Numbered from the stretch's first letter, positions 9,368 to 19,218 are shown. The stretch: DNA of 64,000 nt from Halopseudomonas laoshanensis (GCF_008365385.1 NZ_QOVF01000009.1:1-64000); one strand, 5' to 3'. Notes: generated by a model not told the origin, from the sequence alone. Translations and numbers: made by a program.

Positions 9368-12336
9368 AATCATTACTAGAGCTTTATCAAGAGCATGAAG
9401 GCAAAGTGTCGGACAAGTGGACTTTGTATCTTGCCGAATATGATCGGTTGTTTTCTGCGTATCGCGCCAAACCGGTCAGGCTATTCGAGATCGGTATCCA
9501 GAATGGTGGCTCGCTGGACATCTGGAGCAAGTATTTCCCGCATGCTGAAAAGCTGATCGGTTGCGATATCAATCCCGATTGTGCCCAGCTGAGCTACGAC
9601 GATCCGCGCATTGCCCTGGTGATAGGTGACGCCAATACAAGCGAAGCTGAGGCGGAAGTGCTTGCTCATTCCGAGCGGTTTGATCTGATCATCGACGATG
9701 GTTCGCATACCTCAATAGATATTGTCAGAACGTTCTCACGTTATTTTTCTCGCCTCAATGACGGTGGTTTGTACGTCGTAGAAGATTTGCACTGCAGCTA
9801 TTGGCAGGAATTTGGCGGGGGACTCTATGCCCCGTATTCTTCTGTAGCTTTTTTCAAGCGTCTCGCGGATGTAGTCAATCAGCAACACTGGGGCGTAGAC
9901 AAAGCCAGTACTGACATTCTCGAAGGCTTTACTGCAGCATTTGACGCGCCTTTCGACGCGGCTGTGCTCGCCACTGTGCACTCAATAGAGTTTGTTAACT
10001 CTATTTGTATAGTGCGCAAGGCGCCTAAAACAGCCAATCAACTAGGCTCTCGGTTCATCGCCGGCACGCAAGCCAAGGCTGTGCCAGCTATAGCGGGTAA
10101 GCATGGCGAATTAGCCATAAGCGTGAGTCAGTCAGAAAACCCCTGGACAGCATTGCCTAAGGGCATTGATGAGCTGTGGCTTGATCAGAAGTCGCAGCTT
10201 GAAGATAGCCGCAGCCAGGTCCAAGTACTGCAGACGAAATTGGATGAGCAACTCACTCAGTTGGCGGAGATGGAACTGAGCTTGAATCTGGCTTTGGCCA
10301 AACAAGCCTCTCTGGAACTAGAGTCTGCTACGTATTCTGCCTCTCAGGAAGAGCATGAGCAATTGAACGCCGAATGCGAGCAAAGTCAGGCCCGACTAGC
10401 TCAACTGGAAGACGAATTATTAGAAGTGCGATCTTCTACCAGCTGGCGTGTAACCGAGCCATTGCGTTTCCTGGGTAACAGTGCACTGCGTCTACGGCGT
10501 TTGACCGGTGTAGCCCGCAAGCCGCTCAAGGATATGGGCGCTATGGGCGTTGCGAGGAAAGTCGTCCATGTAGCACGGACCGAAGGCCTGCCAGGGCTAA
10601 AGCGCAGGCTGCAGCCAGTGCTCGAGCAGTCCGGAATGTCGCATGGGAGTACAGACGATTATTCAGCCTGGATCCAGCGGCATGATGTTTTGGCCGAAGC
10701 TGAGCGTCACTCGATGTTTGAACGCATCAACGCAGCAATGGAGCCGCCTTTGGTTTCCGTTGTCATCCCTGCATATAATCCGAATCCGGATTGGCTATGT
10801 GAGGCAATCGATTCAGTTATCGGTCAGTCATATGATAACTGGGAGCTATGCATCGCTGACGATGCTTCTTCTGATCCCCGTATTCGAACGATCTTGCAGA
10901 ATTACGCGTCGAGCAATCCACGGATCAAAGTAGTATTCCGGGCAGAAAATGGCCACATCTCCGCAGCATCTAACAGCGCACTCGACATTGCGACAGGTGA
11001 TTGGGTAGCACTGCTTGATCACGATGATCTTCTGGCAAAACACGCTCTACTTTGGGTAGTACATGCGCTGGCGGAAAATCCGACCGCAGGCATGATTTAC
11101 TCCGACGAAGACAAAATTGATGCTTCCGGTCGTCGCCAATGCCCATTCTTCAAACCAGACTGGTCGCCTCACCTAGCCTTGAGTCAAGCCTATGTTGGTC
11201 ACCTATGCTGCATTCGAAGGGACTTACTGACTAAAGTGGGTGGCTTTACTGTTGGCATGGAAGGCGCACAGGATTATGCACTCTGGCTGAGTGTTGCTGC
11301 GCAGAAAGAGCCCATCATTCATGTACCAAAAGTGCTTTATCACTGGCGCATGCATGCGGGTAGCACCGCATCTCATTCTGCCGCTAAGCCTTATGCACAT
11401 GACGCAGGTCGGCTGGCTGTTCAGCGGTTTGTTGAAAACTACTACCCTCAAGCCAATATACAGATGGCCGAAAGGGAAGACTTGTTCACCTACAAGGCGG
11501 TCTTCAAACAACCGCAAGACGTGCTGATTTCAATCATTATCCCCACCCGGGATCGGGTAGATCTGCTTGGCATGTGTATCGATAGCATACTAGGTGTATC
11601 TACCTGGCAAAATCTTGAGATTATCGTTATCGATAACGGTTCAGTTGAAGAGGAAAGCCACGCTTACTTTACCGAGATAACCCGGCGCGACGCGAGAGTA
11701 ACCGTTAAAAGAATAGATGAACCTTTCAATTGGTCTCGGCTTAACAATATAGGTGCTGAGCTAGCGAAGGGGGATCTATTCGTTTTTCTGAATAACGACA
11801 CCGTGGTCATTGCGCCTGACTGGCTGCAAAGCCTTGCGGGTTACGCGTTTTTGCCTGACGTCGGATTGGTCGGCGGTCTGCTCCTATTCGAGGACGGTAC
11901 TATTCAGCATGCGGGCGTCGTTGTCGGCATGGGGGGGTGGGCCGATCACGTGTATCGCACCAGTCCAAATGCGCACGATCCCTCTAGCCCATTTGTATCG
12001 CCAGTTTTGACTCGCAACGTACTGTCGGTCACTGGTGCCTGTACTGCTATAACTCGCGCGAAGTTTGAAGAGCTGGGGCGCTACGACGAAGCTTTCATAA
12101 TTTGTGGTAGTGACGTGGAGTTGGGACTCAGGGCCTGGAAAAAAGGTTATTACAACGTCCAGTGCGGAGAAGTGAAGCTCTACCACTATGAATCGAAAAC
12201 CCGCAGCCCGCATGTGCCGGATGGGGATTTCGAGCAGTCGGTGCTTAAGTACGCTCCGTACCAGCGTGAGAAGGTAGATCCGTTCTATAATCCCAACCTG
12301 TCTCTGCAGCATTGCAAGCCCGGTTTGGTGGAGTAG
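9364..12336 (+). CDS. Methyltransferase - coiled coil - double GT2 glycosyltransferase fusion
   Basis: A 990-residue multidomain enzyme. Residues 1-220 look like a class I SAM methyltransferase of the cephalosporin-hydroxylase-like kind: LFEIGIQNGGSL near 40, then CDIN and the acidic IIDDGSH near 110. Residues about 255-365 are Gln/Glu/Leu-rich with heptad character and probably form a coiled coil, ending in the SSTSWRVTEPLR motif common before GT2 domains in such fusions. Two GT2 domains follow: VSVVIPAYN near 463 with DHDD near 553, and ISIIIPTRD near 722 with NNDT near 808. It overlaps wzt by four bases. The likely role is rhamnan polymerisation plus methyl capping at the inner membrane face. 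The capping role is inferred from WbdD-type systems, not shown; which residue is methylated is unknown. Confidence 0.85.
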   Translation: MKSLLELYQEHEGKVSDKWTLYLAEYDRLFSAYRAKPVRLFEIGIQNGGSLDIWSKYFPHAEKLIGCDINPDCAQLSYDDPRIALVIGDANTSEAEAEVLAHSERFDLIIDDGSHTSIDIVRTFSRYFSRLNDGGLYVVEDLHCSYWQEFGGGLYAPYSSVAFFKRLADVVNQQHWGVDKASTDILEGFTAAFDAPFDAAVLATVHSIEFVNSICIVRKAPKTANQLGSRFIAGTQAKAVPAIAGKHGELAISVSQSENPWTALPKGIDELWLDQKSQLEDSRSQVQVLQTKLDEQLTQLAEMELSLNLALAKQASLELESATYSASQEEHEQLNAECEQSQARLAQLEDELLEVRSSTSWRVTEPLRFLGNSALRLRRLTGVARKPLKDMGAMGVARKVVHVARTEGLPGLKRRLQPVLEQSGMSHGSTDDYSAWIQRHDVLAEAERHSMFERINAAMEPPLVSVVIPAYNPNPDWLCEAIDSVIGQSYDNWELCIADDASSDPRIRTILQNYASSNPRIKVVFRAENGHISAASNSALDIATGDWVALLDHDDLLAKHALLWVVHALAENPTAGMIYSDEDKIDASGRRQCPFFKPDWSPHLALSQAYVGHLCCIRRDLLTKVGGFTVGMEGAQDYALWLSVAAQKEPIIHVPKVLYHWRMHAGSTASHSAAKPYAHDAGRLAVQRFVENYYPQANIQMAEREDLFTYKAVFKQPQDVLISIIIPTRDRVDLLGMCIDSILGVSTWQNLEIIVIDNGSVEEESHAYFTEITRRDARVTVKRIDEPFNWSRLNNIGAELAKGDLFVFLNNDTVVIAPDWLQSLAGYAFLPDVGLVGGLLLFEDGTIQHAGVVVGMGGWADHVYRTSPNAHDPSSPFVSPVLTRNVLSVTGACTAITRAKFEELGRYDEAFIICGSDVELGLRAWKKGYYNVQCGEVKLYHYESKTRSPHVPDGDFEQSVLKYAPYQREKVDPFYNPNLSLQHCKPGLVE

Positions 12337-12340
12337 GCCG

Positions 12341-13630
12341 ATGCGTAAAATTGTATCCTTTGCTCTGCGCCAGCCAAAGATCAACGCCTATCTGAGAAGG
12401 CTGTACAGTGAAGTGCGCAGTGCCGCGGATGCTGTAACGCATCCAGCCACAGCGGTGCCTGAAGCTACTCCAATCGACACACGCCGCTCAGATCAGGAGT
12501 TCTCTCGTCTTACCTTGCTCGTGCCTGCTTTATCCGTCCAACATGTGTTTGGCGGCATAGCAACAGCGTTGCAGGTATTTACCGCTATTGGTGAGTCTTA
12601 CACCAATCTGCGCATAGTCCTCACAGATGAGGCAGGGTTTACTCATGACAAAAATCCAGCCTTTTCAGGGTGGAGCATCAAAGAGCTCGATGACGACGAT
12701 GCCGAAGGTAAGGTAATTGTTCCCGCTGGGGATCGGTGGAGTAAAACACTCCCTATCTGTGCGGGTGATGTGTTTGTCACGACCTCATGGTGGACAACAT
12801 CAATTGCAGCCAGAATACAGGCAGAGCAGCAAACGATGTTCTTACTGCCTAAGCCTCAGAAATATATCTATCTCATTCAGGATTATGAGCCGGGGTTCTA
12901 CCCCTGGTCGGCCCGCTATGCGCTGGCTGAAGCGACATACCACAAAGCTGAAAATTTCCTGGCGATCTTCAACACCAGCATCTTGAAAGACTTTTTCCAA
13001 TCGGAGGGGTATGAGTTTCCCTTGGCGACGCATTTTGAGCCAACGCTGCATCCCCAGCTCAAAATTCGATTGCCATCCGATCCTTCGGCAAAGCGGCAGA
13101 AGAAAATCATCATATACGGCCGCCCCGGCGTAGAGCGGAACGCTTTTCCCATTATTGTCATGGCCTTGAAGAACTGGATAGCCGAGGCCAAACCAGAAGG
13201 CTGGACTATTGTTTCTGCAGGCGAAGCGCATCCTCCGGTCGATTTGGGTGGGGGCTACACTTTGACTTCTCTAGGTAAGTTATCCATTGAAGGCTACGCC
13301 GCAGAGTTAAGCTCCGCCTTCATAGGTGTTTCACTAATGATCTCGCCGCACCCCAGCTATCCGCCCCTGGAGATGAGTGCGTTCGGGGTGCAGGTGATTA
13401 CCAATAAATACAAATCCAAGGATCTTGCTCAGTTCAGCCCGGATATAAGCACTGTCGATTTCGTTTCGCCTGAAAGCGTGGCCAGTTTACTGGGCGATTT
13501 GGCCCAGGCTTACGATCTCCCTTCCACCCCGCGCTCTTTGGCGGGTGATTATCCGGAGTTGACTACATACACAGATTCGGACCAAGACTTCCGCTGGTTA
13601 AGGGCATGGGTTGATGAAAATCGCCTCTGA
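12341..13630 (+). CDS. WsaF-like rhamnosyltransferase
   Basis: A 429-residue glycosyltransferase resembling WsaF, the GT4-type rhamnosyltransferase of Geobacillus S-layer glycan synthesis. The clearest marks are the N-terminal segment HVFGGIATAL, the central YLIQDYEPGFYPWSARYALAE stretch (12 or more residues typical of this family) and the C-terminal IGVSLMISPHPSYPPLEMS donor-site region, where the Glu binds the nucleotide-sugar phosphate. It starts four bases after the fusion gene. It would add L-rhamnose from dTDP-L-rhamnose to the growing chain. The linkage cannot be predicted. Residues 1-60 are not conserved and may be a flexible leader. Confidence 0.8.
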   Translation: MRKIVSFALRQPKINAYLRRLYSEVRSAADAVTHPATAVPEATPIDTRRSDQEFSRLTLLVPALSVQHVFGGIATALQVFTAIGESYTNLRIVLTDEAGFTHDKNPAFSGWSIKELDDDDAEGKVIVPAGDRWSKTLPICAGDVFVTTSWWTTSIAARIQAEQQTMFLLPKPQKYIYLIQDYEPGFYPWSARYALAEATYHKAENFLAIFNTSILKDFFQSEGYEFPLATHFEPTLHPQLKIRLPSDPSAKRQKKIIIYGRPGVERNAFPIIVMALKNWIAEAKPEGWTIVSAGEAHPPVDLGGGYTLTSLGKLSIEGYAAELSSAFIGVSLMISPHPSYPPLEMSAFGVQVITNKYKSKDLAQFSPDISTVDFVSPESVASLLGDLAQAYDLPSTPRSLAGDYPELTTYTDSDQDFRWLRAWVDENRL

Positions 13631-13744
13631 TAGGCGGCTCGCCAATGCAGAGTCCTCTCACATTGATCAACCGCACTTCGTTCCAGGATGTAGCCTGTTT
13701 TGATAGCTCGTACCTCTGTGCATGCTTGCTGGGTTGACTGAGCG

Positions 13745-14638
13745 ATGAGTTTGCATATCACGGCAGTCATCGTCACCTACAACCCAACCATGCCTCGCTT
13801 ACAAGCGCTGCTAACGCAGCTACTTGCCCAAGTCGCTGGTGTGGTAGTGGTCGATAACGCCTCTAGTGCGGAAGTACAGTCAGCGTTGTCTGAGCTGCAC
13901 CTGGAGCGCCTGACAGTGCATTGTCTGGATGAGAACAGCGGCATTGCCGCAGGCCAGAATGCCGGGCTGCGTTTGGCTTTTCAGCAGGGCTGTGATGCAG
14001 TGGTGTTCTTCGATCAGGACAGCACCATAGGTGACGAATTTATCGCTAACCTCAGCGAGGGCTTGGTAGATCCCCAAGTGGGCGTGGTAGCCCCGGTCTT
14101 CTATGATGAACAGCGTGGTTTTGGCTACCCGCTGGTAGATATTCTGCCCTCCGGCCGGCGCAGGAAATACCTGCCGGGAACCCTCAACGGCCCTGTCGAC
14201 ATATCAGTCGCCATTTCATCCGGCATGCTCATTCGGCGTTCGGTATTCGAGCGCGTAGGGCTGCTGGATGAACGTCTGTTTATTGACTATGTTGATACTG
14301 AATGGTGCTTGCGCTGTGCGGCACAGGGTATCGCTATACGGATCATTCCCACCGCCAGCATGACCCATTCAATTGGCGACAAATCGCTGTCTTTCGCTGG
14401 CTTCAGGGTGCCAGTACACAGTCCGCTGCGGCGCTACTTCCGCATCAGAAACGCTTTTCATCTACTGCGTATGAATCATGTGCCCAAGCTGATGGCGGTG
14501 CGCGAGGTGGTATTCGGTCTGATCCACCAAATAATCCTCATCGCATTCGAATCCAAGCCAAAGGACTACCTTTTCTATTACTTTAAAGCGGTACGAGACG
14601 GCGTTGCTGGCGTCTACGGGCCCTTTAAAATGAGGTGA
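13745..14638 (+). CDS. GT2 rhamnosyltransferase
   Basis: A 297-residue family-2 glycosyltransferase. The GT-A fold motifs are visible: ITAVIVTYNP at the start, VVVDNAS near residue 40, NSGIAAGQNAGL, and the metal-binding FFDQDS near residue 93. The SSGMLIRRSVFERVG-LDE region in the middle and the C-terminal extension fit the RfbF/WapR-like L-rhamnosyltransferase group. A gap of 114 bases separates it from the WsaF-like gene, and its stop overlaps the next gene's GTG start. With three rhamnosyltransferase-type genes and rmlACDB, the polymer is probably a rhamnan or its adaptor region. The exact linkage is not predictable. Confidence 0.82.
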   Translation: MSLHITAVIVTYNPTMPRLQALLTQLLAQVAGVVVVDNASSAEVQSALSELHLERLTVHCLDENSGIAAGQNAGLRLAFQQGCDAVVFFDQDSTIGDEFIANLSEGLVDPQVGVVAPVFYDEQRGFGYPLVDILPSGRRRKYLPGTLNGPVDISVAISSGMLIRRSVFERVGLLDERLFIDYVDTEWCLRCAAQGIAIRIIPTASMTHSIGDKSLSFAGFRVPVHSPLRRYFRIRNAFHLLRMNHVPKLMAVREVVFGLIHQIILIAFESKPKDYLFYYFKAVRDGVAGVYGPFKMR

Positions 14639-15567
14639 ACACGCGTTTGAATAACTCTTTATTGCCAAAAGTTGTCGTTCTGTTGGCCGCGCATAATGGT
14701 ATGCGTTGGGCCGAAGAGCAGGTCAATTCGATTCTCGCTCAGAAGGGCGTGGACGTCTCGCTGATAGTCAGCGTAGATGCTTCGGAGGATGGCTCGGAGG
14801 CCTGGTTTGCTGAGCTGACGCAACAGGATGAACGCATCAGTGTTTTACCTCAGGGCCAGCACGAGGGCGGGGCAGCCGGTAATTTTTTCCGTTTGATTGC
14901 CGAAGTGCCCGCTGGTGATGCTGAACATGTCGCCTTCGCTGATCAGGACGACATCTGGCTACCTGACAAGCTGCAGCATGCGGTCATGACTATCAAGCAG
15001 AAGGATATAGATGCTTACTCGGGCAATGTGCGGGCAGTATGGGAAGACGGGCACGAAAAAATGATTGAGAAGTCTCAGCCTCAGCGTGAGTGGGATTTTT
15101 TATTTGAGGCTGCAGGCCCAGGCTGCACTTACGTATTCACGCCAGCTTTCTATAACGCTCTGCGCGAATTTGTACGGTCACATAGTTCTGAGATGAAAAG
15201 CGTTTATCTTCACGACTGGTTTTTTTATGCATTTGCCCGTTCCAGGGGCTTTGCCTGGTTTATCGATCCAGAACCCAAAATGTTTTACCGCCAGCACAGC
15301 AGCAACCAGGTGGGCGTTAATACCGGGATAAAAGCAGTGATTACACGTTGCAGAAATATCGGCAATGGCTGGTGGTTGGGTCAGGCGCGGACTATTGCCC
15401 GCATCCTTGATCTGCAGAATGACGCATTCGTCAGGCCCTGGATCACTCCCGGCAGGCGAATGGGCTACTTGCATCTGATGAAGAACGTTTTTCGCTGCCG
15501 CCGTAAGGCCAGCGACGCAGCCTTTATGGGTGTGATCATGGCAGTTATGTGGGTGTTGAACCCTTAA
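14635..15567 (+). CDS. GT2 family glycosyltransferase, rhamnosyltransferase-like
   Basis: A 310-residue GT2 enzyme with VVVLLAAHNGMRW at the start, VSVDASEDGS near residue 45 and the FADQDDIW metal/donor motif near residue 103, typical of rhamnosyltransferases that use dTDP-L-rhamnose. The GTG at 14635 overlaps the previous stop (GTGA); TTG at 14647 is an alternative. It is the last gene of the + strand rhamnan cluster. The C-terminal 60 residues, rich in Arg and Trp, are likely a membrane-associated tail. Confidence 0.82.
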   Translation: MNTRLNNSLLPKVVVLLAAHNGMRWAEEQVNSILAQKGVDVSLIVSVDASEDGSEAWFAELTQQDERISVLPQGQHEGGAAGNFFRLIAEVPAGDAEHVAFADQDDIWLPDKLQHAVMTIKQKDIDAYSGNVRAVWEDGHEKMIEKSQPQREWDFLFEAAGPGCTYVFTPAFYNALREFVRSHSSEMKSVYLHDWFFYAFARSRGFAWFIDPEPKMFYRQHSSNQVGVNTGIKAVITRCRNIGNGWWLGQARTIARILDLQNDAFVRPWITPGRRMGYLHLMKNVFRCRRKASDAAFMGVIMAVMWVLNP

Positions 15568-15593
15568 AGAACTGTTGTATCACAGCGACCTCA

Positions 15594-15612
15594 GCCGGGG
15601 GTGATCCCCGGC
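15594..15612. terminator. Hairpin between convergent rhamnan and yjb clusters
   Basis: GCCGGGG-GTGAT-CCCCGGC forms a seven-pair GC stem with a five-base loop, between the end of the last rhamnan gene and the end of yjbH. It lacks a T-run on either strand, so it may be a weak bidirectional terminator or end-protecting structure. Confidence 0.45.
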
Positions 15613-15633
15613 CAGAGCTATCGCATTTGAGTC

Positions 15634-17760
15634 TCAATCTCTCAACGTATTGAACCCGTCATTGAACCGATTAGTATCCGAGGCGCTGGTCAGGTCGTAC
15701 AGCTGATAATAGCGACTGAGGCGTGCGCCACCGTCACGTGTCAGCGGGCTCCAGGAAATAGTGCCCTTGGACAGCGTAGAGCGGGCAAAGAACGCGTCGA
15801 ACGGTATCGTGAAGTAGATACCCTTATCAAAGCTACCTTCACCGAACTGCTCAGCAGACACGTTGGTGCGTGTCGCCCAGGCGCCTACCGTAACGCCATT
15901 GTCGAAGCTGCGGGCCAGCTCCAAAGTGCCGCCCCGGTCGCCAGCCAGATACTGGCCTGCGCTTACCTTGGCCAACACATCGTAGATATTGGTCTGCATA
16001 TACGCGGTTACGTGCCCGGTAAACACGGAGTAGTCACGGAAGCTGAGGTCCTGTTCAAAGCCGCGCTGGCGTACCCAGTTGGCATCTACGCCCAACGCCC
16101 AATTGCCGCCATTGGGTCGGTACAGGACCTCGCCGCCTAGCCCGCCAAACATGCTCTCCAGCAGACCGCCGTAACCTATCGCGTAAACATCCCGGGACAA
16201 CCGCTTGGTCTGGGTGTACTGCAGGTTCTCCAGCACGACGTTCGAGGTAATCAGATATTCGCGGATGTTGGTACGTACCTGGGGCAGCTCACTGGTGCCC
16301 CGGTTATCGAACTCGTCAAAGTTGTTCAGCAGGTTGACACCCAGACTCCCGTGCAACCACTGATTGCGGTTGAAGCGGTATTCCGAGGTCAAGCGCGCAA
16401 GAAACTGATAGAGGATGAAGTCATCGGGCCCACCGACGTTCTGGTTGTAGCCCAGTGAGAGCCCGTAGGTGAACTTATCCAGCGGTTCGGTATGCAGCGT
16501 CTGCGTATCAAGCTCGCTCGGCGCGGCAAGCACGGTGGAGCGTCGCATCGTGTCTTCATCGATCCGGTTCTCTTCAAGATCGCGCAACTTGCTGGCGTCA
16601 ATACTGGCCTCTGACACCGCAATACCCCGTGGCTTGTTGACCAGCGTGTACCAGTCGTAGCTGTCGCCAGTGGCGTTATCCAGAATACGGCTCGCGCGGC
16701 CCAGGCCTTGCGCCTGATCGCGATACTTCGTCTGCTCACCCGTAACAATAAGCTCGCGCTTGCGGACCTTGACGTGTTCAACCGCAAAGCCGGCATTGTT
16801 TTCCAACTGCCCACTCACCTTTGCCCAATCCACGGCTTCACCGCTTACCCCGGTGGGTAGCGGCTGGCGTTCGACCGGCTTGGGGTCCAGTAGCTTGGGA
16901 GGAAACGGATTGCTCTTGAGATTGGTGTGCAGGGTGATGCCAAACATCGCCGTGTTACCGCGTTCCCACGCCGCGGTGACATCCACGGTATCGGTCAGCC
17001 GGTACACTACGCCGAAGTTGAGTGGCGAATCCTGTTCCTGGTTATTATCGAATGGTTCTGTCTGATAATCGTTGCCGTCCAGCTCGATCTTGAATCTCAG
17101 CGGATCCCAGGGGGACTGGTATTCAACGCCGCCAAACACACTTGGCCGACCACGAAAGTAGTTATCGATACTGAAATCGCCACCAGTGCCGACGGTGGCG
17201 GCATTCCGTTCGTTGTAATCATCACCGATCAGCGTCAATGGATTACTGAAGTCGCCGCGGTTACCGATATAGCCCCAGGCCACCCCCAGGCTGAAATCCA
17301 GATCGTAGAAGCGCTTGTTGGCGACCACGAATTCGCTTGAGAACAGGCCAGTACCCGCAAGGTCGCGAAAGCCAACCGAGAGGTCAGGTAACCAGTAGCC
17401 TTCTTTCAGCAAGCGAAATTTGAAATCGATTGCCTTGTCCTTGTAGCTCTGATCGCCGCTGAATTCCTCACTGTCGCTGTAGTCGCGGTTGGTAATGGCG
17501 ATATAGCGCAATGTCCCTTCCATCCAGGGTAGGGGCTGCATGGAAATGCTATAGCGGCTGTACGGCTCTGTGCGGTTCGCATTGAAGCTGAAGGACCCTT
17601 CGGGGGCCATGCGTGCGGTCGGTGTCTGTAACAGGCCTACGCCGCCAAAATTGTGCTGAGTGGTGCGGTAGCGGTCGGCGCTAGCACTGTTTGCCCCAGC
17701 TAGGGATAAGACTAAGACGCTGACAAGGCAGCCGGATCGCACGGTTACCAGATTACTCAT
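15634..17760 (-). CDS. yjbH: YjbH-family exopolysaccharide outer membrane protein
   Basis: A 708-residue YjbH-like protein, the last product of the yjbEFGH exopolysaccharide module. A signal peptide is evident (basic start, hydrophobic stretch, Ala-rich cleavage region before ADRYRTTQ). The mature N-terminus has the family's NFGGVGLLQTPTARMAPEGSFSFN segment, and the long remainder alternates polar and aromatic residues as in outer-membrane beta-barrels, ending in YYQLYDLTS--DTNRF. The ATG at 17760 overlaps the yjbG end by eight bases; the frame is open to 17793 but the signal peptide starts here. In E. coli the yjb operon increases extracellular polysaccharide and responds to envelope stress; the exact biochemical role is unknown. 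Confidence 0.87.
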   Translation of the reverse strand: MSNLVTVRSGCLVSVLVLSLAGANSASADRYRTTQHNFGGVGLLQTPTARMAPEGSFSFNANRTEPYSRYSISMQPLPWMEGTLRYIAITNRDYSDSEEFSGDQSYKDKAIDFKFRLLKEGYWLPDLSVGFRDLAGTGLFSSEFVVANKRFYDLDFSLGVAWGYIGNRGDFSNPLTLIGDDYNERNAATVGTGGDFSIDNYFRGRPSVFGGVEYQSPWDPLRFKIELDGNDYQTEPFDNNQEQDSPLNFGVVYRLTDTVDVTAAWERGNTAMFGITLHTNLKSNPFPPKLLDPKPVERQPLPTGVSGEAVDWAKVSGQLENNAGFAVEHVKVRKRELIVTGEQTKYRDQAQGLGRASRILDNATGDSYDWYTLVNKPRGIAVSEASIDASKLRDLEENRIDEDTMRRSTVLAAPSELDTQTLHTEPLDKFTYGLSLGYNQNVGGPDDFILYQFLARLTSEYRFNRNQWLHGSLGVNLLNNFDEFDNRGTSELPQVRTNIREYLITSNVVLENLQYTQTKRLSRDVYAIGYGGLLESMFGGLGGEVLYRPNGGNWALGVDANWVRQRGFEQDLSFRDYSVFTGHVTAYMQTNIYDVLAKVSAGQYLAGDRGGTLELARSFDNGVTVGAWATRTNVSAEQFGEGSFDKGIYFTIPFDAFFARSTLSKGTISWSPLTRDGGARLSRYYQLYDLTSASDTNRFNDGFNTLRD

Positions 17761-18565
17761 CGAAACGACCCCCCAACTGATACTGGGTGCCAAGCATGGC
17801 GGCGACGTCTGCGTTCAAGTCGGCAGTTTGGGCCGAGAGCACGGCTTCCCGGACCGGCACATAGATCACCGCGCCTACCGCAACATTGGCCTCCTCCAGG
17901 TTCCAGTAAGCCCGCCCATGCTGGCTGACATTCCCATCAGGCTGTATCACGTAGGCAGTATCTCGGTCCGCGAGCCGGTGAGGACGACAATCACTGATGT
18001 AATCGTGCAATTGCATCGCACCGTCGTGGGGAAGAATACAGTCTTCCACCACGGCGCCGATGACTCGCACCTGGTTGGGTCTGGTGGGGTATATCAAGTT
18101 ATCGCCGAGTTCTAACAGGTCGTTATTCGGGGGGAACAGCTGGCTTAAAGGATCCATCTCGGTCTGGACGCGCCCGGTCACAGGCATCGCATCGATCGCC
18201 TGGTAATACCGTGCCAGCAGCGCCACTAGCGCGTCATCATTATTCGATTGGGCATGCACGGTGTTCATTTTGAGCTCGAACAAAATGCCAGCTTTCAGCC
18301 GAGTCTGATCGGCGATAGCGCTGGAGCGAAGCAGCGCCGCACCCAGAAACCAGGCACTTGCGCTCACCTGGCCTGCTACTGCCGCGCTATTCAGCCGAGC
18401 GCCTCGTTCAAATTGATAAGTGCCAGGCTTGAGCACAGCGCCGCTTATTTCTACCTCAATCATGTCTGCAGAGAAGGCAGCGCTGGATTGAGCGGCTAAA
18501 CCAAGTGTGAACGCCATCGCCGCCAAGATGCTGTTAAAGCGGGATACTTTAATTCGGGACATCAT
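17753..18565 (-). CDS. yjbG: YjbG/GfcC-family capsule biosynthesis periplasmic protein
   Basis: A 270-residue exported protein of the YjbG/GfcC family, periplasmic partners of polysaccharide export. A signal peptide starts at the ATG at 18565 (MMSRIKVSRFN then a hydrophobic run to SAAFSA). The mature domain begins with the SLBB-like VEISGAVLKPGTYQFERGARL and later repeats such a fold (QVRVIGAVVED, then VIQPDGNVSQHG). The start overlaps the yjbF stop. The open frame extends upstream to 18670, but that part overlaps yjbF and has no signal. Confidence 0.85.
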   Translation of the reverse strand: MMSRIKVSRFNSILAAMAFTLGLAAQSSAAFSADMIEVEISGAVLKPGTYQFERGARLNSAAVAGQVSASAWFLGAALLRSSAIADQTRLKAGILFELKMNTVHAQSNNDDALVALLARYYQAIDAMPVTGRVQTEMDPLSQLFPPNNDLLELGDNLIYPTRPNQVRVIGAVVEDCILPHDGAMQLHDYISDCRPHRLADRDTAYVIQPDGNVSQHGRAYWNLEEANVAVGAVIYVPVREAVLSAQTADLNADVAAMLGTQYQLGGRFDE

Positions 18566-19218
18566 TGTTTGTTCCCTGCCGAGTCTACTTCGGTGAGGAA
18601 AAGCGGCGGCAGCTCTGGCACCAGAAACTGCTTGCTGGCAATCACGCGTCCGCTGGCAGGATCTAGCCAATAATAGTTGGTCGCCTTGATACCCAGCGCC
18701 GGCATGCGGATGACTTCTTCAACACGCTGCAATTGTTGATCCACGCCCATGATCTCTACTGCTTCCAGTTTGCCTACACGGTAGCGGGCCTGTTGCGCGA
18801 CGCCTGTTAGATAGCGATCGGGCATATCGATAAGCCGAATGACTTCTAGACCATCTGCTTGGCGCAAATCGCCCAGGAAGGGATCGTCAGCCAGCAATGG
18901 CGCCAGCAGGTCGCTGTTTTCCGGCAAGCCCGCTGTCTGTACAAGTCTGCCGTTACGGGTTACCAGGCCTTGTTGGAGGCCAACCCATTCGCTGGTGCGG
19001 TCAAACTGCGATGCGCGCACCAACAGCGCCTCGCTCTGCCCCAATCGAGCAATCACCGCAGGCCGCCCAAGGTTGTTGATCACATCAGTGGTAATAACGG
19101 ACTCAGGCCCGCTGATCGCAAGCTTGAGAGTGTCGTACGAGGTGGCCGTCATGGAGTTGCAGCCAGCCAGCAATAAGCCGGCCAGGCCACAGATCCCGGA
19201 GCGCAACAGGTTGTTCAC
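18562..19218 (-). CDS. yjbF: YjbF-family outer membrane lipoprotein
   Basis: A 218-residue lipoprotein: hydrophobic leader with lipobox LLAGC, so Cys20 would be acylated. The rest fits the YjbF/GfcB family of group 4 capsule and Yjb polysaccharide secretion, thought to act at the outer membrane; the YWLDP-SGRVIAS-Q segment near residue 185 is a typical family stretch. It lies 19 bases downstream of the Wza-like gene and overlaps yjbG. Confidence 0.85.
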   Translation of the reverse strand: MNNLLRSGICGLAGLLLAGCNSMTATSYDTLKLAISGPESVITTDVINNLGRPAVIARLGQSEALLVRASQFDRTSEWVGLQQGLVTRNGRLVQTAGLPENSDLLAPLLADDPFLGDLRQADGLEVIRLIDMPDRYLTGVAQQARYRVGKLEAVEIMGVDQQLQRVEEVIRMPALGIKATNYYWLDPASGRVIASKQFLVPELPPLFLTEVDSAGNKQ

